Of a stretch of DNA of 64,000 bases, positions 43,290-51,229 are shown in pieces. The translations under genes were made by a program, and so were the position numbers. The notes beneath the pieces are model-generated. The model had not been told where the DNA came from. It did no database searches and was given only the letters and a program-made list of their open reading frames with translations. The stretch covers positions 57,280-121,279 of the forward strand of contig NZ_NOXT01000123.1 of the NCBI RefSeq assembly GCF_002251755.1, in the 5' to 3' direction. Within the stretch, counting starts at the first letter, position 1, and every line of letters starts with the position of its first letter. Origin of the DNA: Sandarakinorhabdus cyanobacteriorum (lineage in GTDB: Bacteria; Pseudomonadota; Alphaproteobacteria; Sphingomonadales; Sphingomonadaceae).

Positions 43290-44813
43290 ATGCATCCGTT
43301 CCACCACGCCACCGCCCAGCCTGACACGCCGGCGATCATCATGGCCGGCAGCGGCGAGGTGCTGACCTATGCCGGGCTGGAGGCGGAATCCAACCGCATT
43401 GCCCATCTGCTGCGCGGCCTTGGCCTGCAGCGCGGTGACAGTATCGCCATCCTGATGCTGAACGAGATGGCATTTCTTCCCATCTGCTGGGCCGCCCAGC
43501 GCGCCGGCCTCATCTTTGTCGCCATGTCCACCAAGCTGACGGCGGACGAAGCCGGCTATATCGTCACCGATTCCGGCGCCAAGGCGATCTTCTGCTCCCC
43601 GGCGCTGGCCGAGGTGGCGGTGGCGGCGACTCCCGGTCTGGCCCCGGCCGCGCGCCTGTGCACCGGCGCCGGCGCACCGGGCTGCACCGCGCTGAAGGAC
43701 GCGCTTGCCGGCCTGCCCACCACCCGCATTGCCGATGAAAGCAGCGGCCGCGACATGCTCTATTCCAGCGGCACCACCGGCCGGCCCAAGGGCGTGCGCG
43801 GTGCGCTGCCGGAAGGGCCGATCGATCAGGTGGATGCGCTGAGCGGCATGGTCGCCATGCTCTACCAGTTCGGGCCGGGGATGATGTATCTGTCGCCCGC
43901 ACCGCTCTATCACGCCGCGCCGCTGCGCTATTGCATGAGCGTGCACAAATTTGGCGGTACCGTCGTGGTGATGGAGAAGTTCGATCCGGAAACCTATCTG
44001 CGGCTGGTCGAGCAGTATCGCATCACCCACAGCCAGCTTGTCCCGACCATGTTCGTGCGCATGCTGAAGCTGCCCGACGATGTGCGCAGCCGTTACAATC
44101 TGTCGTCAATGAAGGTCGCCATCCATGCCGCGGCGCCCTGCCCGGTGGATGTGAAGCACGCCATGATCGCCTGGTGGGGGCCGGTGATCTATGAATATTA
44201 CAGCGCCACCGAAGGGGCCGGCTTCACCGCCATTTCCCCGCAGGAATGGCTGGCGCGGCCGGGCAGCGTGGGCAAATCCATCCTGGGCGAAATCCGCATC
44301 CTCGATGACGACGGCAACCGGTTGGGGCCCAACCAGGTTGGCCGCATTTTCTTCCACGGTGGCAGCAGCTTTTCCTACCACAATGATCCCGAAAAGACCG
44401 CGAGCGTGATGACCGAGCACGGCGCCACGTTCGGCGATATCGGCCGGGTGGACGAGGATGGCTATCTGTTCCTCACCGATCGCCAGGCCTTCATGATCAT
44501 TTCGGGCGGCGTGAACGTCTATCCGCAAGAGGCTGAGAATACGCTGATTTCGCATCCGGATGTGGCCGACGTCGCGGTGTTCGGCATTCCCGACGAGGTG
44601 ATGGGGGAGGCTGTGCATGCAGTGGTGCAACCGCGCGACATGGCCAAGGCTGGCCCCGATCTGGAGGCCGAACTGCTCGATTATGTGCGCAGCCGGCTGA
44701 GCCATGTGAAATGCCCCAAGCGCATCGATTTCCGCGCCGAACTGCCCCGCCATGACACCGGCAAGCTCTACAAGCGGCTGCTCAAGGACGAATATTGGGC
44801 AAAGGCGGGATGA
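43290..44813 (+). CDS. AMP-dependent acyl-CoA synthetase/ligase
   Basis: A 507-residue member of the ANL superfamily that activates a carboxylic acid via acyl-AMP to its CoA thioester. The phosphate-binding motif YSSGTTGRPKGV is near residue 153, the aromatic/acyl-adenylate motif YYSATEGAG near residue 302, and the hinge and C-terminal lysine domain (ISGGVNVYPQEAE, then a final Lys in TGKLYKR) complete it. Substrate chain cannot be told; FadD-like medium-chain or aromatic acids are both possible. A GGGGAG site lies 5 nt before the ATG. It is probably co-transcribed with the Pr6Pr gene. Confidence 0.92.
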   Translation: MHPFHHATAQPDTPAIIMAGSGEVLTYAGLEAESNRIAHLLRGLGLQRGDSIAILMLNEMAFLPICWAAQRAGLIFVAMSTKLTADEAGYIVTDSGAKAIFCSPALAEVAVAATPGLAPAARLCTGAGAPGCTALKDALAGLPTTRIADESSGRDMLYSSGTTGRPKGVRGALPEGPIDQVDALSGMVAMLYQFGPGMMYLSPAPLYHAAPLRYCMSVHKFGGTVVVMEKFDPETYLRLVEQYRITHSQLVPTMFVRMLKLPDDVRSRYNLSSMKVAIHAAAPCPVDVKHAMIAWWGPVIYEYYSATEGAGFTAISPQEWLARPGSVGKSILGEIRILDDDGNRLGPNQVGRIFFHGGSSFSYHNDPEKTASVMTEHGATFGDIGRVDEDGYLFLTDRQAFMIISGGVNVYPQEAENTLISHPDVADVAVFGIPDEVMGEAVHAVVQPRDMAKAGPDLEAELLDYVRSRLSHVKCPKRIDFRAELPRHDTGKLYKRLLKDEYWAKAG

Positions 44814-44862
44814 GGCGCAACGTCGCCGTTGCGGTGCCTCTGCTGCCTGCTAAGGGGGCAGC

Positions 44863-45732
44863 ATGAACCTGTTGCGCCGGCTCTTTCTTGCTGTTGCCTT
44901 GCTGTTGGCGGCGCCAGCATTTGCCGTGCCGGCGATGTGGCAGGTTGGCGAAGGCGACCGGATGGTGACCATTTACGGCACCATCCATGCCCTGCCCACG
45001 CCAGAACCCGGCAAAGACTGGTTGACGCCTGCTGCCGCTGCTGCCTTTGCCAAGGCCGATGCGTTGGTGGTGGAGGCGGTGTTTCCGGAAAACCCGGCAA
45101 CCATGCAGGCCAGCGTGATGCGGCTTGGCCTGCTGCCCGCTCCCAGCCCGATCCTGGACCGGGTGCCCGCCGATCTGCGGCCCAAGCTTGCCAGTCTGAT
45201 CCAGCAATCCGGCCTGCCGGCGTCGGTGTTTGACCGGATGAAAAGCTGGTTTGCCGCGATCACGCTGGTGCAGATGGAATTGGCCCGCGCCGGGCTTGAT
45301 CCATCCAAGGGGGTGGATGTGAGCCTGGTGGCCAAGGCGCGTGCCGCCGGGCGCACGCTGATCGGGCTTGAAACGCCCGAGGGGCAATTGGGCCTGTTCG
45401 ATGCGCTGTCCGAGGCGGATCAGCGCTTGCTGCTCGCATCGGCGGTGGTGGAGGCTGGTGACACGGCCGGCCAGATGCAGGCGCTGGTGGCTGCCTGGCA
45501 GGCTGGCGATGTGGAGCGCATCCTGAAGGATTTCGACGATTCCAGCCTGTCGCCGTCGGTGTATGCCGCGCTGTTCAAGCGACGCAACACCGCCTGGGCG
45601 GATTGGGTAGAGGCCCGGTTGAAACAGCCGGGCCGGAATTTCATGGCGGTGGGTGCGGCCCATATGGCCGGGCCTGACAGCCTGATCGCCATCTTGTCCG
45701 CCCGCGGCCTCAAGGTGCGGCGGGTGGAATGA
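44863..45732 (+). CDS. TraB/GumN family protein
   Basis: A 289-residue exported protein with a signal peptide (LFLAVALLLAAPAFA). The TraB/GumN hallmarks are YGTIHALP (about residue 38), a conserved Glu in VEAVF, GLETPEGQL in the second half, and GAAHMAG near the C-terminus. The fold resembles metal-dependent hydrolases with paired GxxH motifs, but function in bacteria is not settled. It is followed by a small lipoprotein with a 4-bp overlap (ATGA), so they may act together in the envelope. Confidence 0.9.
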   Translation: MNLLRRLFLAVALLLAAPAFAVPAMWQVGEGDRMVTIYGTIHALPTPEPGKDWLTPAAAAAFAKADALVVEAVFPENPATMQASVMRLGLLPAPSPILDRVPADLRPKLASLIQQSGLPASVFDRMKSWFAAITLVQMELARAGLDPSKGVDVSLVAKARAAGRTLIGLETPEGQLGLFDALSEADQRLLLASAVVEAGDTAGQMQALVAAWQAGDVERILKDFDDSSLSPSVYAALFKRRNTAWADWVEARLKQPGRNFMAVGAAHMAGPDSLIAILSARGLKVRRVE

Positions 45733-46112
45733 GACGCTGGCTCGCCCCTGTTGCGCTGGTTGCGCTGCTATCGGCCTGTTCGGGTGTGGACGAGCCGGCG
45801 GCGCATGCCGTGGTTGATCGCTTTCACGCGGCGTTGAACGCCGGCGATTGGGGGGCGATTGATACCATGCTCACCCAGGATGCCAGGGCGCTGCGCCCTG
45901 GCATCGGCACGGCGCGGGCATTCGGCAATCTGATCGAACGGCATGGCCGCTATCTGGGTGGCGAACTGGCGGGCATCACCGCCGAAGATGGTCGCACCAC
46001 ACTGGCCTGGGCCGCCAAATATGAGAAGGGCCCGGTTTCGGAGCTGTTCGTGCTGCGCGAAGAGGCCGGCGCGCTGAAGATCGAAAGCTTCACCGACAAT
46101 CCAGAACCCTGA
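45729..46112 (+). CDS. Small lipoprotein with NTF2/SnoaL-like domain
   Basis: A 127-residue protein with a lipoprotein signal ending in LLSAC (Cys17). The mature part starts with a helix VVDRFHAALNAGDWGAIDTML, typical of the first helix of NTF2/SnoaL-like cones that bind small molecules or serve as scaffolds, followed by beta-strands (LAWAAKYEKGPVSELFVLREEAGALKI). No catalytic residues are clear. It overlaps the TraB-type gene by 4 bp. A 14-bp near-tandem duplication covers its stop codon. Confidence 0.7.
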   Translation: MRRWLAPVALVALLSACSGVDEPAAHAVVDRFHAALNAGDWGAIDTMLTQDARALRPGIGTARAFGNLIERHGRYLGGELAGITAEDGRTTLAWAAKYEKGPVSELFVLREEAGALKIESFTDNPEP

Positions 46113-46133
46113 GGCCAGAACCCTGATGGCCGC

Positions 46134-46161
46134 TTGCCAAAGCGGGCCTGATCGCCTATGC
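46134..46161 (+). promoter_or_regulatory. Probable promoter of rplY-pth
   Basis: -35 TTGCCA (46134-46139), 16-bp spacer, -10 CTATGC (46156-46161). The leader to the rplY ATG would be about 78 nt, long enough for a regulatory fold, though none is recognised. Confidence 0.45.
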
Positions 46162-46245
46162 GCGCCGCTTCACACGGCCACCGCCATTTTCGCATCCCTG
46201 GAGGCGGGGGTGACCGGGTGATTTCATAACCATCAGGAGCGAGCA

Positions 46246-46842
46246 ATGAGCGAAACCTTCAAGCTCGCGGCTGAACTTCGCGCCAAGGCAGGCAAGGGAG
46301 CCTCCCGCGCGATCCGCCGCGAAGGCCGTGTCCCGGCCGTGATCTATGGCGCTGGCGAAGCCGCGACCACCATCCACGTCGAGGAAAAGATCCTCGTCCG
46401 CCAGCTGCACACTGGCCATTTCATGAACGCCATCGTCGAGCTGGAGCTGGACGGCACCACCATCCGCACCCTGCCGCGCGATGTCGCCTTCCATCCGGTC
46501 ACCGATCGGCCGATCCATGTCGATTTCCTGCGCCTGACCGGCAACGCCGTCGTCACCGTGACGGTGCCGGTGCACTTCGTCGATCAGGAACTGTCGGCCA
46601 TCAAGCAGGGCGCCATGCTGAACATCGTCGCCCACGAGCTGAAGCTGGATTGCCCCGGCGATGCCATCCCGGATGACATCACCATCAGCCTGGCTGGCCT
46701 GCAGGTCGGCGCGTCGATCCACATCGGCGACGTGAAGCTGCCCGAAGGCGTGAAGCCGCACGGCCGCGAGACCGGCCTGACCATCGCCACCATCGTGGCG
46801 CCGAAGGGCATGATCAGCGACGCGGGCGACAACAACGCCTGA
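46246..46842 (+). CDS. rplY: 50S ribosomal protein L25 / general stress protein Ctc
   Basis: Binds 5S rRNA in the large ribosomal subunit. It has 198 residues, the long (Ctc/TL5) form: an N-terminal RNA-binding domain (ELRAKAGKGASRAIRREGRVPAVIYG and the HFMNAIVELELDG strands) and a C-terminal beta-rich domain with VDFLRL...VTVPVHFV and the final GLTIATIV stretch. The ATG has CAGGAG upstream. A strong hairpin terminator follows, 26 bp after the stop. Confidence 0.96.
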   Translation: MSETFKLAAELRAKAGKGASRAIRREGRVPAVIYGAGEAATTIHVEEKILVRQLHTGHFMNAIVELELDGTTIRTLPRDVAFHPVTDRPIHVDFLRLTGNAVVTVTVPVHFVDQELSAIKQGAMLNIVAHELKLDCPGDAIPDDITISLAGLQVGASIHIGDVKLPEGVKPHGRETGLTIATIVAPKGMISDAGDNNA

Positions 46843-46868
46843 TCCACGGGCATTGATGCTGCGTTTTG

Positions 46869-46899
46869 CGGGGCAGGGGAGCAATCCCTTGCCCCGTTT
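46869..46899 (+). terminator. Hairpin terminator after rplY
   Basis: A 12-bp stem CGGGGCAGGGGA / TCCCTTGCCCCG with one G-T wobble around a GCAA tetraloop, followed by TTTGCGTGTTT. Because pth starts only 26 bp later, it may be partial and let some transcripts continue. Confidence 0.72.
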
Positions 46900-46924
46900 G
46901 CGTGTTTGGGGGTAGCGGCGCGCC

Positions 46925-47497
46925 ATGCACATCCTGGTTGGCCTCGGCAATCCGGGGGCGCAATACGCGCTCCACCGCCACAATGTCGGCTTCATGGCGA
47001 TTGATGCCATGGCCGCGCGCTGGTCCATCGGGCCGTTTCGCCCACGTTTTCAGGGCCTGGCCGCCGAAGGGCGGATCGGTTCGGCGCGCGTGCTGCTGCT
47101 GAAACCGGCGACCTTCATGAACGAAAGCGGCCGCAGCGTGGCTGAGGCGGTGCGCTTTTTCAAAGTTGATCCGGCAGCCGCCTTGAGCGTGTTCTACGAC
47201 GAGCTCGACCTGGCGCCGTTCAAGGTGAAGATCAAGCACGGCGGCGGTGCGGCTGGGCACAACGGCATCCGGTCCATCGATGCTCATCTCGGCCCGGATT
47301 GGCGGCGGGTGCGCATCGGCATCGGCCATCCCGGCCACAAGGATCGGGTGACCGGCCATGTGCTGGGCAATTTTGCCAAGGCAGAAATGGGCCCGCTGGC
47401 CGATCTGCTGGGCGTGCTGGCCGATGAACTGCCCACGCTGCTGGCCGGCGACGAGCCGCGCTATCTGTCAGACCTCGCGCTCAGGTTGCAGGCTTGA
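46925..47497 (+). CDS. pth: Peptidyl-tRNA hydrolase
   Basis: Recycles peptidyl-tRNA dropped from the ribosome. It has 190 residues. The catalytic His is in HRHNVGFMAID, with the substrate-gating Asn in GLGNPGAQY, KPATFMNESG, the Asp in FYDELDL, and GGAAGHNGIRSI. It is part of the common rplY-pth-ychF group and is followed by ychF after 50 bp. Confidence 0.97.
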   Translation: MHILVGLGNPGAQYALHRHNVGFMAIDAMAARWSIGPFRPRFQGLAAEGRIGSARVLLLKPATFMNESGRSVAEAVRFFKVDPAAALSVFYDELDLAPFKVKIKHGGGAAGHNGIRSIDAHLGPDWRRVRIGIGHPGHKDRVTGHVLGNFAKAEMGPLADLLGVLADELPTLLAGDEPRYLSDLALRLQA

Positions 47498-47547
47498 GGC
47501 CGGCGCTTTAAAGGCCGCGCCAACCATCTTTCATCGGAAAAGACCTT

Positions 47548-48648
47548 ATGCCCATCCGCGTCGGTATCGTCGGCCTGCCCAATGTCGGCAAATCCACCCT
47601 GTTCAATGCGCTCACCGAAACCGCGGCGGCGCAGGCGGCCAATTATCCTTTCTGCACGATCGAGCCGAACGTCGGCAATGTCGCGGTGCCCGATCCGCGG
47701 CTGAACCGGCTGGCGGCGCTGGCAAAAAGCCAGAAGATCATCGAGACGCAGCTGGGCTTCACCGATATCGCCGGCCTGGTGAAGGGCGCGTCGAAGGGCG
47801 AAGGCCTGGGCAACCAGTTTCTGGCCAACATCCGCGAGACCGATGCCATTGCCCATGTGCTGCGCTGTTTCGAGGATGATGATGTCACCCACGTCGCCGG
47901 CCGGGTGAACCCGGTGGAGGATGCCGAAACGGTCGAGACAGAGCTGATGCTGGCCGATCTGGAAAGCCTGGAAAAGCGGCTGCCGGCCCTCACCAAGAAG
48001 GCGGCGCAGGGCGACAAGGACGCCAAGGTGCAGGTGGCGGCGCTGACGCCGGTGCTGGAGCTGTTGCGCGCTGGCAAGCCGGCCCGCCTGGCAGAACCGA
48101 AGGACGAGGAGGAGGCCCGCGCGCTGAAGAATGCGCAGCTGCTGACCACCAAGCCGGTGCTCTATGTCTGCAATGTCGAGGAGGCCAGCGCCGCCACCGG
48201 CAATGCCCACAGCGAGGCCGTGGTGAAGATGGCGGCCGGCATCGGCGCCAAGGCGGTGGTGGTTTCGGCCGCGATCGAGGCGGAAATCGCCACGATGGAG
48301 CCGGCCGACCGGCAGGAATATCTGGAAAGCCTGGGGCTCGCCGAAACCGGCCTCGCCCGCGTGGTGCGCGCCGCCTATGAATTGCTGGGCCTGATCACCT
48401 TCTTCACGGTGGGGCCCAAGGAGGCCCGTGCGTGGACGGTGAAGAAGGGCGCCCGCGCGCCGCAGGCGGCCGGGGAAATCCACGGTGATTTCGAAAAGAA
48501 ATTCATCCGCGCCGAAACCATCGCCTTTGATGATTATGTCACGCTGGGCGGCGAAACGGCCGCCAAGGAAGCCGGCAAGCTGCGCGCCGAAGGCAAGGAT
48601 TATGTCGTCGCCGATGGTGATGTGATGCATATATTGCACGGTGCGTGA
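47548..48648 (+). CDS. ychF: Ribosome-binding ATPase YchF/OLA1
   Basis: A 366-residue Obg-family P-loop protein that hydrolyses ATP rather than GTP. GLPNVGKSTLFNAL is the P-loop, a coiled-coil helical domain is inserted in the middle, and NVEEAS replaces the NKxD specificity motif, as usual in YchF. A C-terminal TGS domain (LITFFTVGPKEARAWTV) ends the protein. The pth neighbour is typical. The downstream spacer holds the 48.7-kb repeat. Confidence 0.97.
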   Translation: MPIRVGIVGLPNVGKSTLFNALTETAAAQAANYPFCTIEPNVGNVAVPDPRLNRLAALAKSQKIIETQLGFTDIAGLVKGASKGEGLGNQFLANIRETDAIAHVLRCFEDDDVTHVAGRVNPVEDAETVETELMLADLESLEKRLPALTKKAAQGDKDAKVQVAALTPVLELLRAGKPARLAEPKDEEEARALKNAQLLTTKPVLYVCNVEEASAATGNAHSEAVVKMAAGIGAKAVVVSAAIEAEIATMEPADRQEYLESLGLAETGLARVVRAAYELLGLITFFTVGPKEARAWTVKKGARAPQAAGEIHGDFEKKFIRAETIAFDDYVTLGGETAAKEAGKLRAEGKDYVVADGDVMHILHGA

Positions 48649-48655
48649 TCCCGAA

Positions 48656-48784
48656 ATCCTCCCCCTCTGGGGGAGGTGCCGACCGCAGGGCGGCGGAGGG
48701 GGCAGGCGTGCGCCAATCCCATCGCTGATGGGGTTCTTGCGGGCCCCCTCCGCCCTGCGGGCACCTCCCCCAGAGGGGGAGGAT
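48656..48784. repeat. Palindromic repeat pair, same family as 27.1 kb
   Basis: Left unit 48656-48703 and right unit 48743-48784 are nearly complementary and can fold into one long hairpin, separated by 39 bp of unique sequence. The right unit is identical over 42 bp to 27172-27213. It fills the 221-bp gap between ychF and the sulfite-dehydrogenase-like gene, in which I see no other gene. Confidence 0.85.
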
Positions 48785-48869
48785 TTGGGGGGACAGGATT
48801 GCACGCGGAGCACAACAGACCAAAATGGAATTGGTGGCGCTGGTGCCATCAAGGCGCTAAACCAGCCCC

Positions 48870-50042
48870 ATGCTCACCCGCCGCACCCTGATCGCCTCTG
48901 CCTTGGCCGCTCCGGCCGCCGCTCAGGTCGATCTGGGCTTTGCCGACAATGGCATGCGGCCGACCACCCGCGCCTTTCCGCAAAAGGGCGAGATGATCCT
49001 GCAGCGCTCCACCCCGCCGCTGCTGGAAACGCCCTTGTCCGTTTTCGACGCCAATGATTTCACGCCGAATGACCGGTTTTTCGTGCGTTGGCATTATCCG
49101 TTCCCGCTCCAAATCGATCCGGCAAAGCATCGCCTGCGCATCGCCGGCCATGTCGCCAAGCCGCTGTCGCTGTCCCTCGCCGATCTCGCGCGGCTGCCGC
49201 GCGTTGCCATTGCGGCGGTGAACCAGTGTGCCGGCAATGGCCGTGGGCTGTTCAGCCCCCGTGTGGCCGGTGCGCAATGGGCCAATGGCGCCATGGGCAA
49301 TGCCCTGTGGGAAGGCGTGCGGCTGAAGGATGTGCTGGCCCTGGCTGGCGTGAAGGCCGGGGCGGTGGCGGTGCGCTGCGGCGGGCTCGACACGCCGCTG
49401 GTGGACAATGCGCCCGACTTTGAAAAGTCACTGCCGATCGACCACGCCCTTTCGGATGACGTGCTGATCGCCTGGAGCATGAACGGCACCGCCCTGCCGC
49501 TGCTCAACGGCTTTCCGCTGCGGCTGGTGGTGCCCGGCTGGTATTCGACCTATTGGGTCAAGATGCTGGACGCCATCGAGGTGCTGGCCAAGCCCGACGA
49601 TGGCTATTGGATGGCCAAGGCCTATCTGCAGCCGGCCAATGCCCTGGCCGATATTGCGCCCGGCGCGCCCGCCGGCCCGCGTGTGCCGGTCACCACCATG
49701 CGGCCGCGCGCCCTTGTCACCAACATCGCCAGCGGCACCAAGCTGCCGGCCCGGGCGTTGACCCCCATTCAGGGGGTCGCGCTCGGCGGGGATCATGGCG
49801 TGACCAGCGTGGAACTGTCGGCCGATGCCGGGCGCAGCTGGGTGCCGGCGCAGCTGGGTCCGGACCATGGCCGCTACAGCTTCCGCCGCTTCCGGGGCGC
49901 ATTGGCACTGGCACCGGGCCGCCATCTCATCCTCGCCCGGGCGAAGAATGCCGCCGGGGTGGAGCAGCCGTTGGGCCAGAACTGGAACCCCAGCGGATAC
50001 AACCGCGCCGGCATCGAGCCGGTCGCCGTGGAGATCATCTGA
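48870..50042 (+). CDS. Sulfite dehydrogenase-like molybdenum subunit (SorA/YedY superfamily)
   Basis: A 390-residue periplasmic oxidoreductase with a single molybdopterin. The export signal is TRRTLIASALAAPAAA. The molybdenum-binding cysteine is Cys120 in NQCAGNGRG, followed by GVRLKDVL and the YSTYWVKML stretch of the sulfite oxidase fold; the C-terminal dimerisation domain (from about residue 280: VTSVELSADAGRSWVPAQL) is present. The next gene, overlapping by 1 bp, is a monoheme cytochrome c, as in SorAB-type sulfite dehydrogenases. Substrate sulfite is therefore the best guess but not proven. Confidence 0.85.
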   Translation: MLTRRTLIASALAAPAAAQVDLGFADNGMRPTTRAFPQKGEMILQRSTPPLLETPLSVFDANDFTPNDRFFVRWHYPFPLQIDPAKHRLRIAGHVAKPLSLSLADLARLPRVAIAAVNQCAGNGRGLFSPRVAGAQWANGAMGNALWEGVRLKDVLALAGVKAGAVAVRCGGLDTPLVDNAPDFEKSLPIDHALSDDVLIAWSMNGTALPLLNGFPLRLVVPGWYSTYWVKMLDAIEVLAKPDDGYWMAKAYLQPANALADIAPGAPAGPRVPVTTMRPRALVTNIASGTKLPARALTPIQGVALGGDHGVTSVELSADAGRSWVPAQLGPDHGRYSFRRFRGALALAPGRHLILARAKNAAGVEQPLGQNWNPSGYNRAGIEPVAVEII

Positions 50043-50338
50043 TGCGCCTCGCTGTCGCGCTCGCCGCCATAGCCCTGATCGCCGCCGCGCCGCCCACGCG
50101 CCGGGTCGCGGTGGCGCTGCCTGATGCGGAGGGGCTGCTGCCCGAACGCTATAGCGTGTCGTCCGAAGCCGCCAACAACAACTGCCTCGCCTGCCATTCG
50201 GCCGCGATGATCACCGCCCAGCCGCGTCTGACCCGGGTGCAATGGGGCGAAACCATCGCCAAGATGCGCAATGTCTATGGCGCGCCGATCGATCCGGCTG
50301 ATGACAAGGCGATCCTGGATTGGCTTGTCGCTGATTGA
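50042..50338 (+). CDS. Monoheme cytochrome c (SorB-like subunit)
   Basis: A 98-residue exported cytochrome. The signal peptide is AVALAAIALIAAA. One heme-binding motif, CLACH, is near residues 49-53; the distal Met is probably the one in IAKMRNVYG. Its start shares one base with the stop of the molybdenum subunit (TGATG), so it is the electron acceptor of that enzyme and passes electrons on to the respiratory chain. The length is at the small end for this subunit. Confidence 0.87.
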   Translation: MRLAVALAAIALIAAAPPTRRVAVALPDAEGLLPERYSVSSEAANNNCLACHSAAMITAQPRLTRVQWGETIAKMRNVYGAPIDPADDKAILDWLVAD

Positions 50339-50371
50339 CCTTGCCATGCTGCGGCCGCTAAGGCGCGTGCC

Positions 50372-51229
50372 GTGAGCAAGCCACTTTCCTTCCAGTCGAT
50401 GATCCTTGCGCTCCAGCAATATTGGGGCGCGCAAGGCTGCGTGATCCTGCAGCCTTATGACCTTGAGGTCGGCGCCGGCACGTTCCACCCGGCCACCACC
50501 TTGCGCAGCCTGGGGCCGCAACACTGGAACGCCTGCTATGTGCAGCCCAGCCGCCGGCCATCGGATGGCCGTTATGGCGAGAATCCCAACCGGCTGCAGC
50601 ATTATTATCAGTTCCAGGTCATCCTGAAGCCCAGCCCGCCCGATCTCATTGGCCTTTATCTCGGCAGCCTCGATGCCATCGGCATCGACCGGCATCGCCA
50701 CGATATCCGCTTTGTCGAGGATGACTGGGAAAGCCCCACGCTGGGCGCCTGGGGCCTGGGCTGGGAGGTGTGGTGCGACGGCATGGAAGTCTCGCAATTC
50801 ACCTATTTCCAGCAGGTGGCGGGCCATGATTGCGCGCCGGTGGCGGGGGAACTCACCTATGGGCTGGAACGCCTCGCCATGTATATCCAGGGCGTCGAGA
50901 GCATTTACGATCTCGCTTACAACGATGCCGGCGTGACCTATGGCGATGTGTTCCTGAAGAACGAACAGCAGTTCAGCGCCTATAATTTCGAGGCGGCCAA
51001 CACCGAGCGGCTGTTCCAGCATTTCAAGGATGTCAGCGAGGAGTGCCGGGCGCTTGCCAGCCGGGGCCTGCCGCTGCCGGCCTATGACCAGGCCATCAAG
51101 GCCAGCCACATCTTCAACCTGTTGAATGCCCGCGGCGTGATCAGTGTCGCCGAACGCCAGGCCTATATCGGCCGGGTGCGCGATCTGGTGAAGGCGGTGG
51201 CCGACGTGTGGGTGGAGCAGGTGAAGTGA
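50372..51229 (+). CDS. glyQ: Glycyl-tRNA synthetase alpha subunit
   Basis: The catalytic subunit of the bacterial two-subunit GlyRS. It has 285 residues. Class II motifs are intact: [36 protein letters not shown] at the start and [27 protein letters not shown] in motif 2, with [12 protein letters not shown] as motif 3. It starts with GTG. The stop overlaps glyS by 4 bp (GTGA). Confidence 0.98.
   Translation: MSKPLSFQSMILALQQYWGAQGCVILQPYDLEVGAGTFHPATTLRSLGPQHWNACYVQPSRRPSDGRYGENPNRLQHYYQFQVILKPSPPDLIGLYLGSLDAIGIDRHRHDIRFVEDDWESPTLGAWGLGWEVWCDGMEVSQFTYFQQVAGHDCAPVAGELTYGLERLAMYIQGVESIYDLAYNDAGVTYGDVFLKNEQQFSAYNFEAANTERLFQHFKDVSEECRALASRGLPLPAYDQAIKASHIFNLLNARGVISVAERQAYIGRVRDLVKAVADVWVEQVK

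Noticed and set aside
27103-48784. Transposon or insertion sequence bounded by the two repeat loci
   Set aside because: The 21.5 kb between contains ordinary core genes (purC, hemF, petABC, rplY) and no transposase, so the repeats are not ends of one element.
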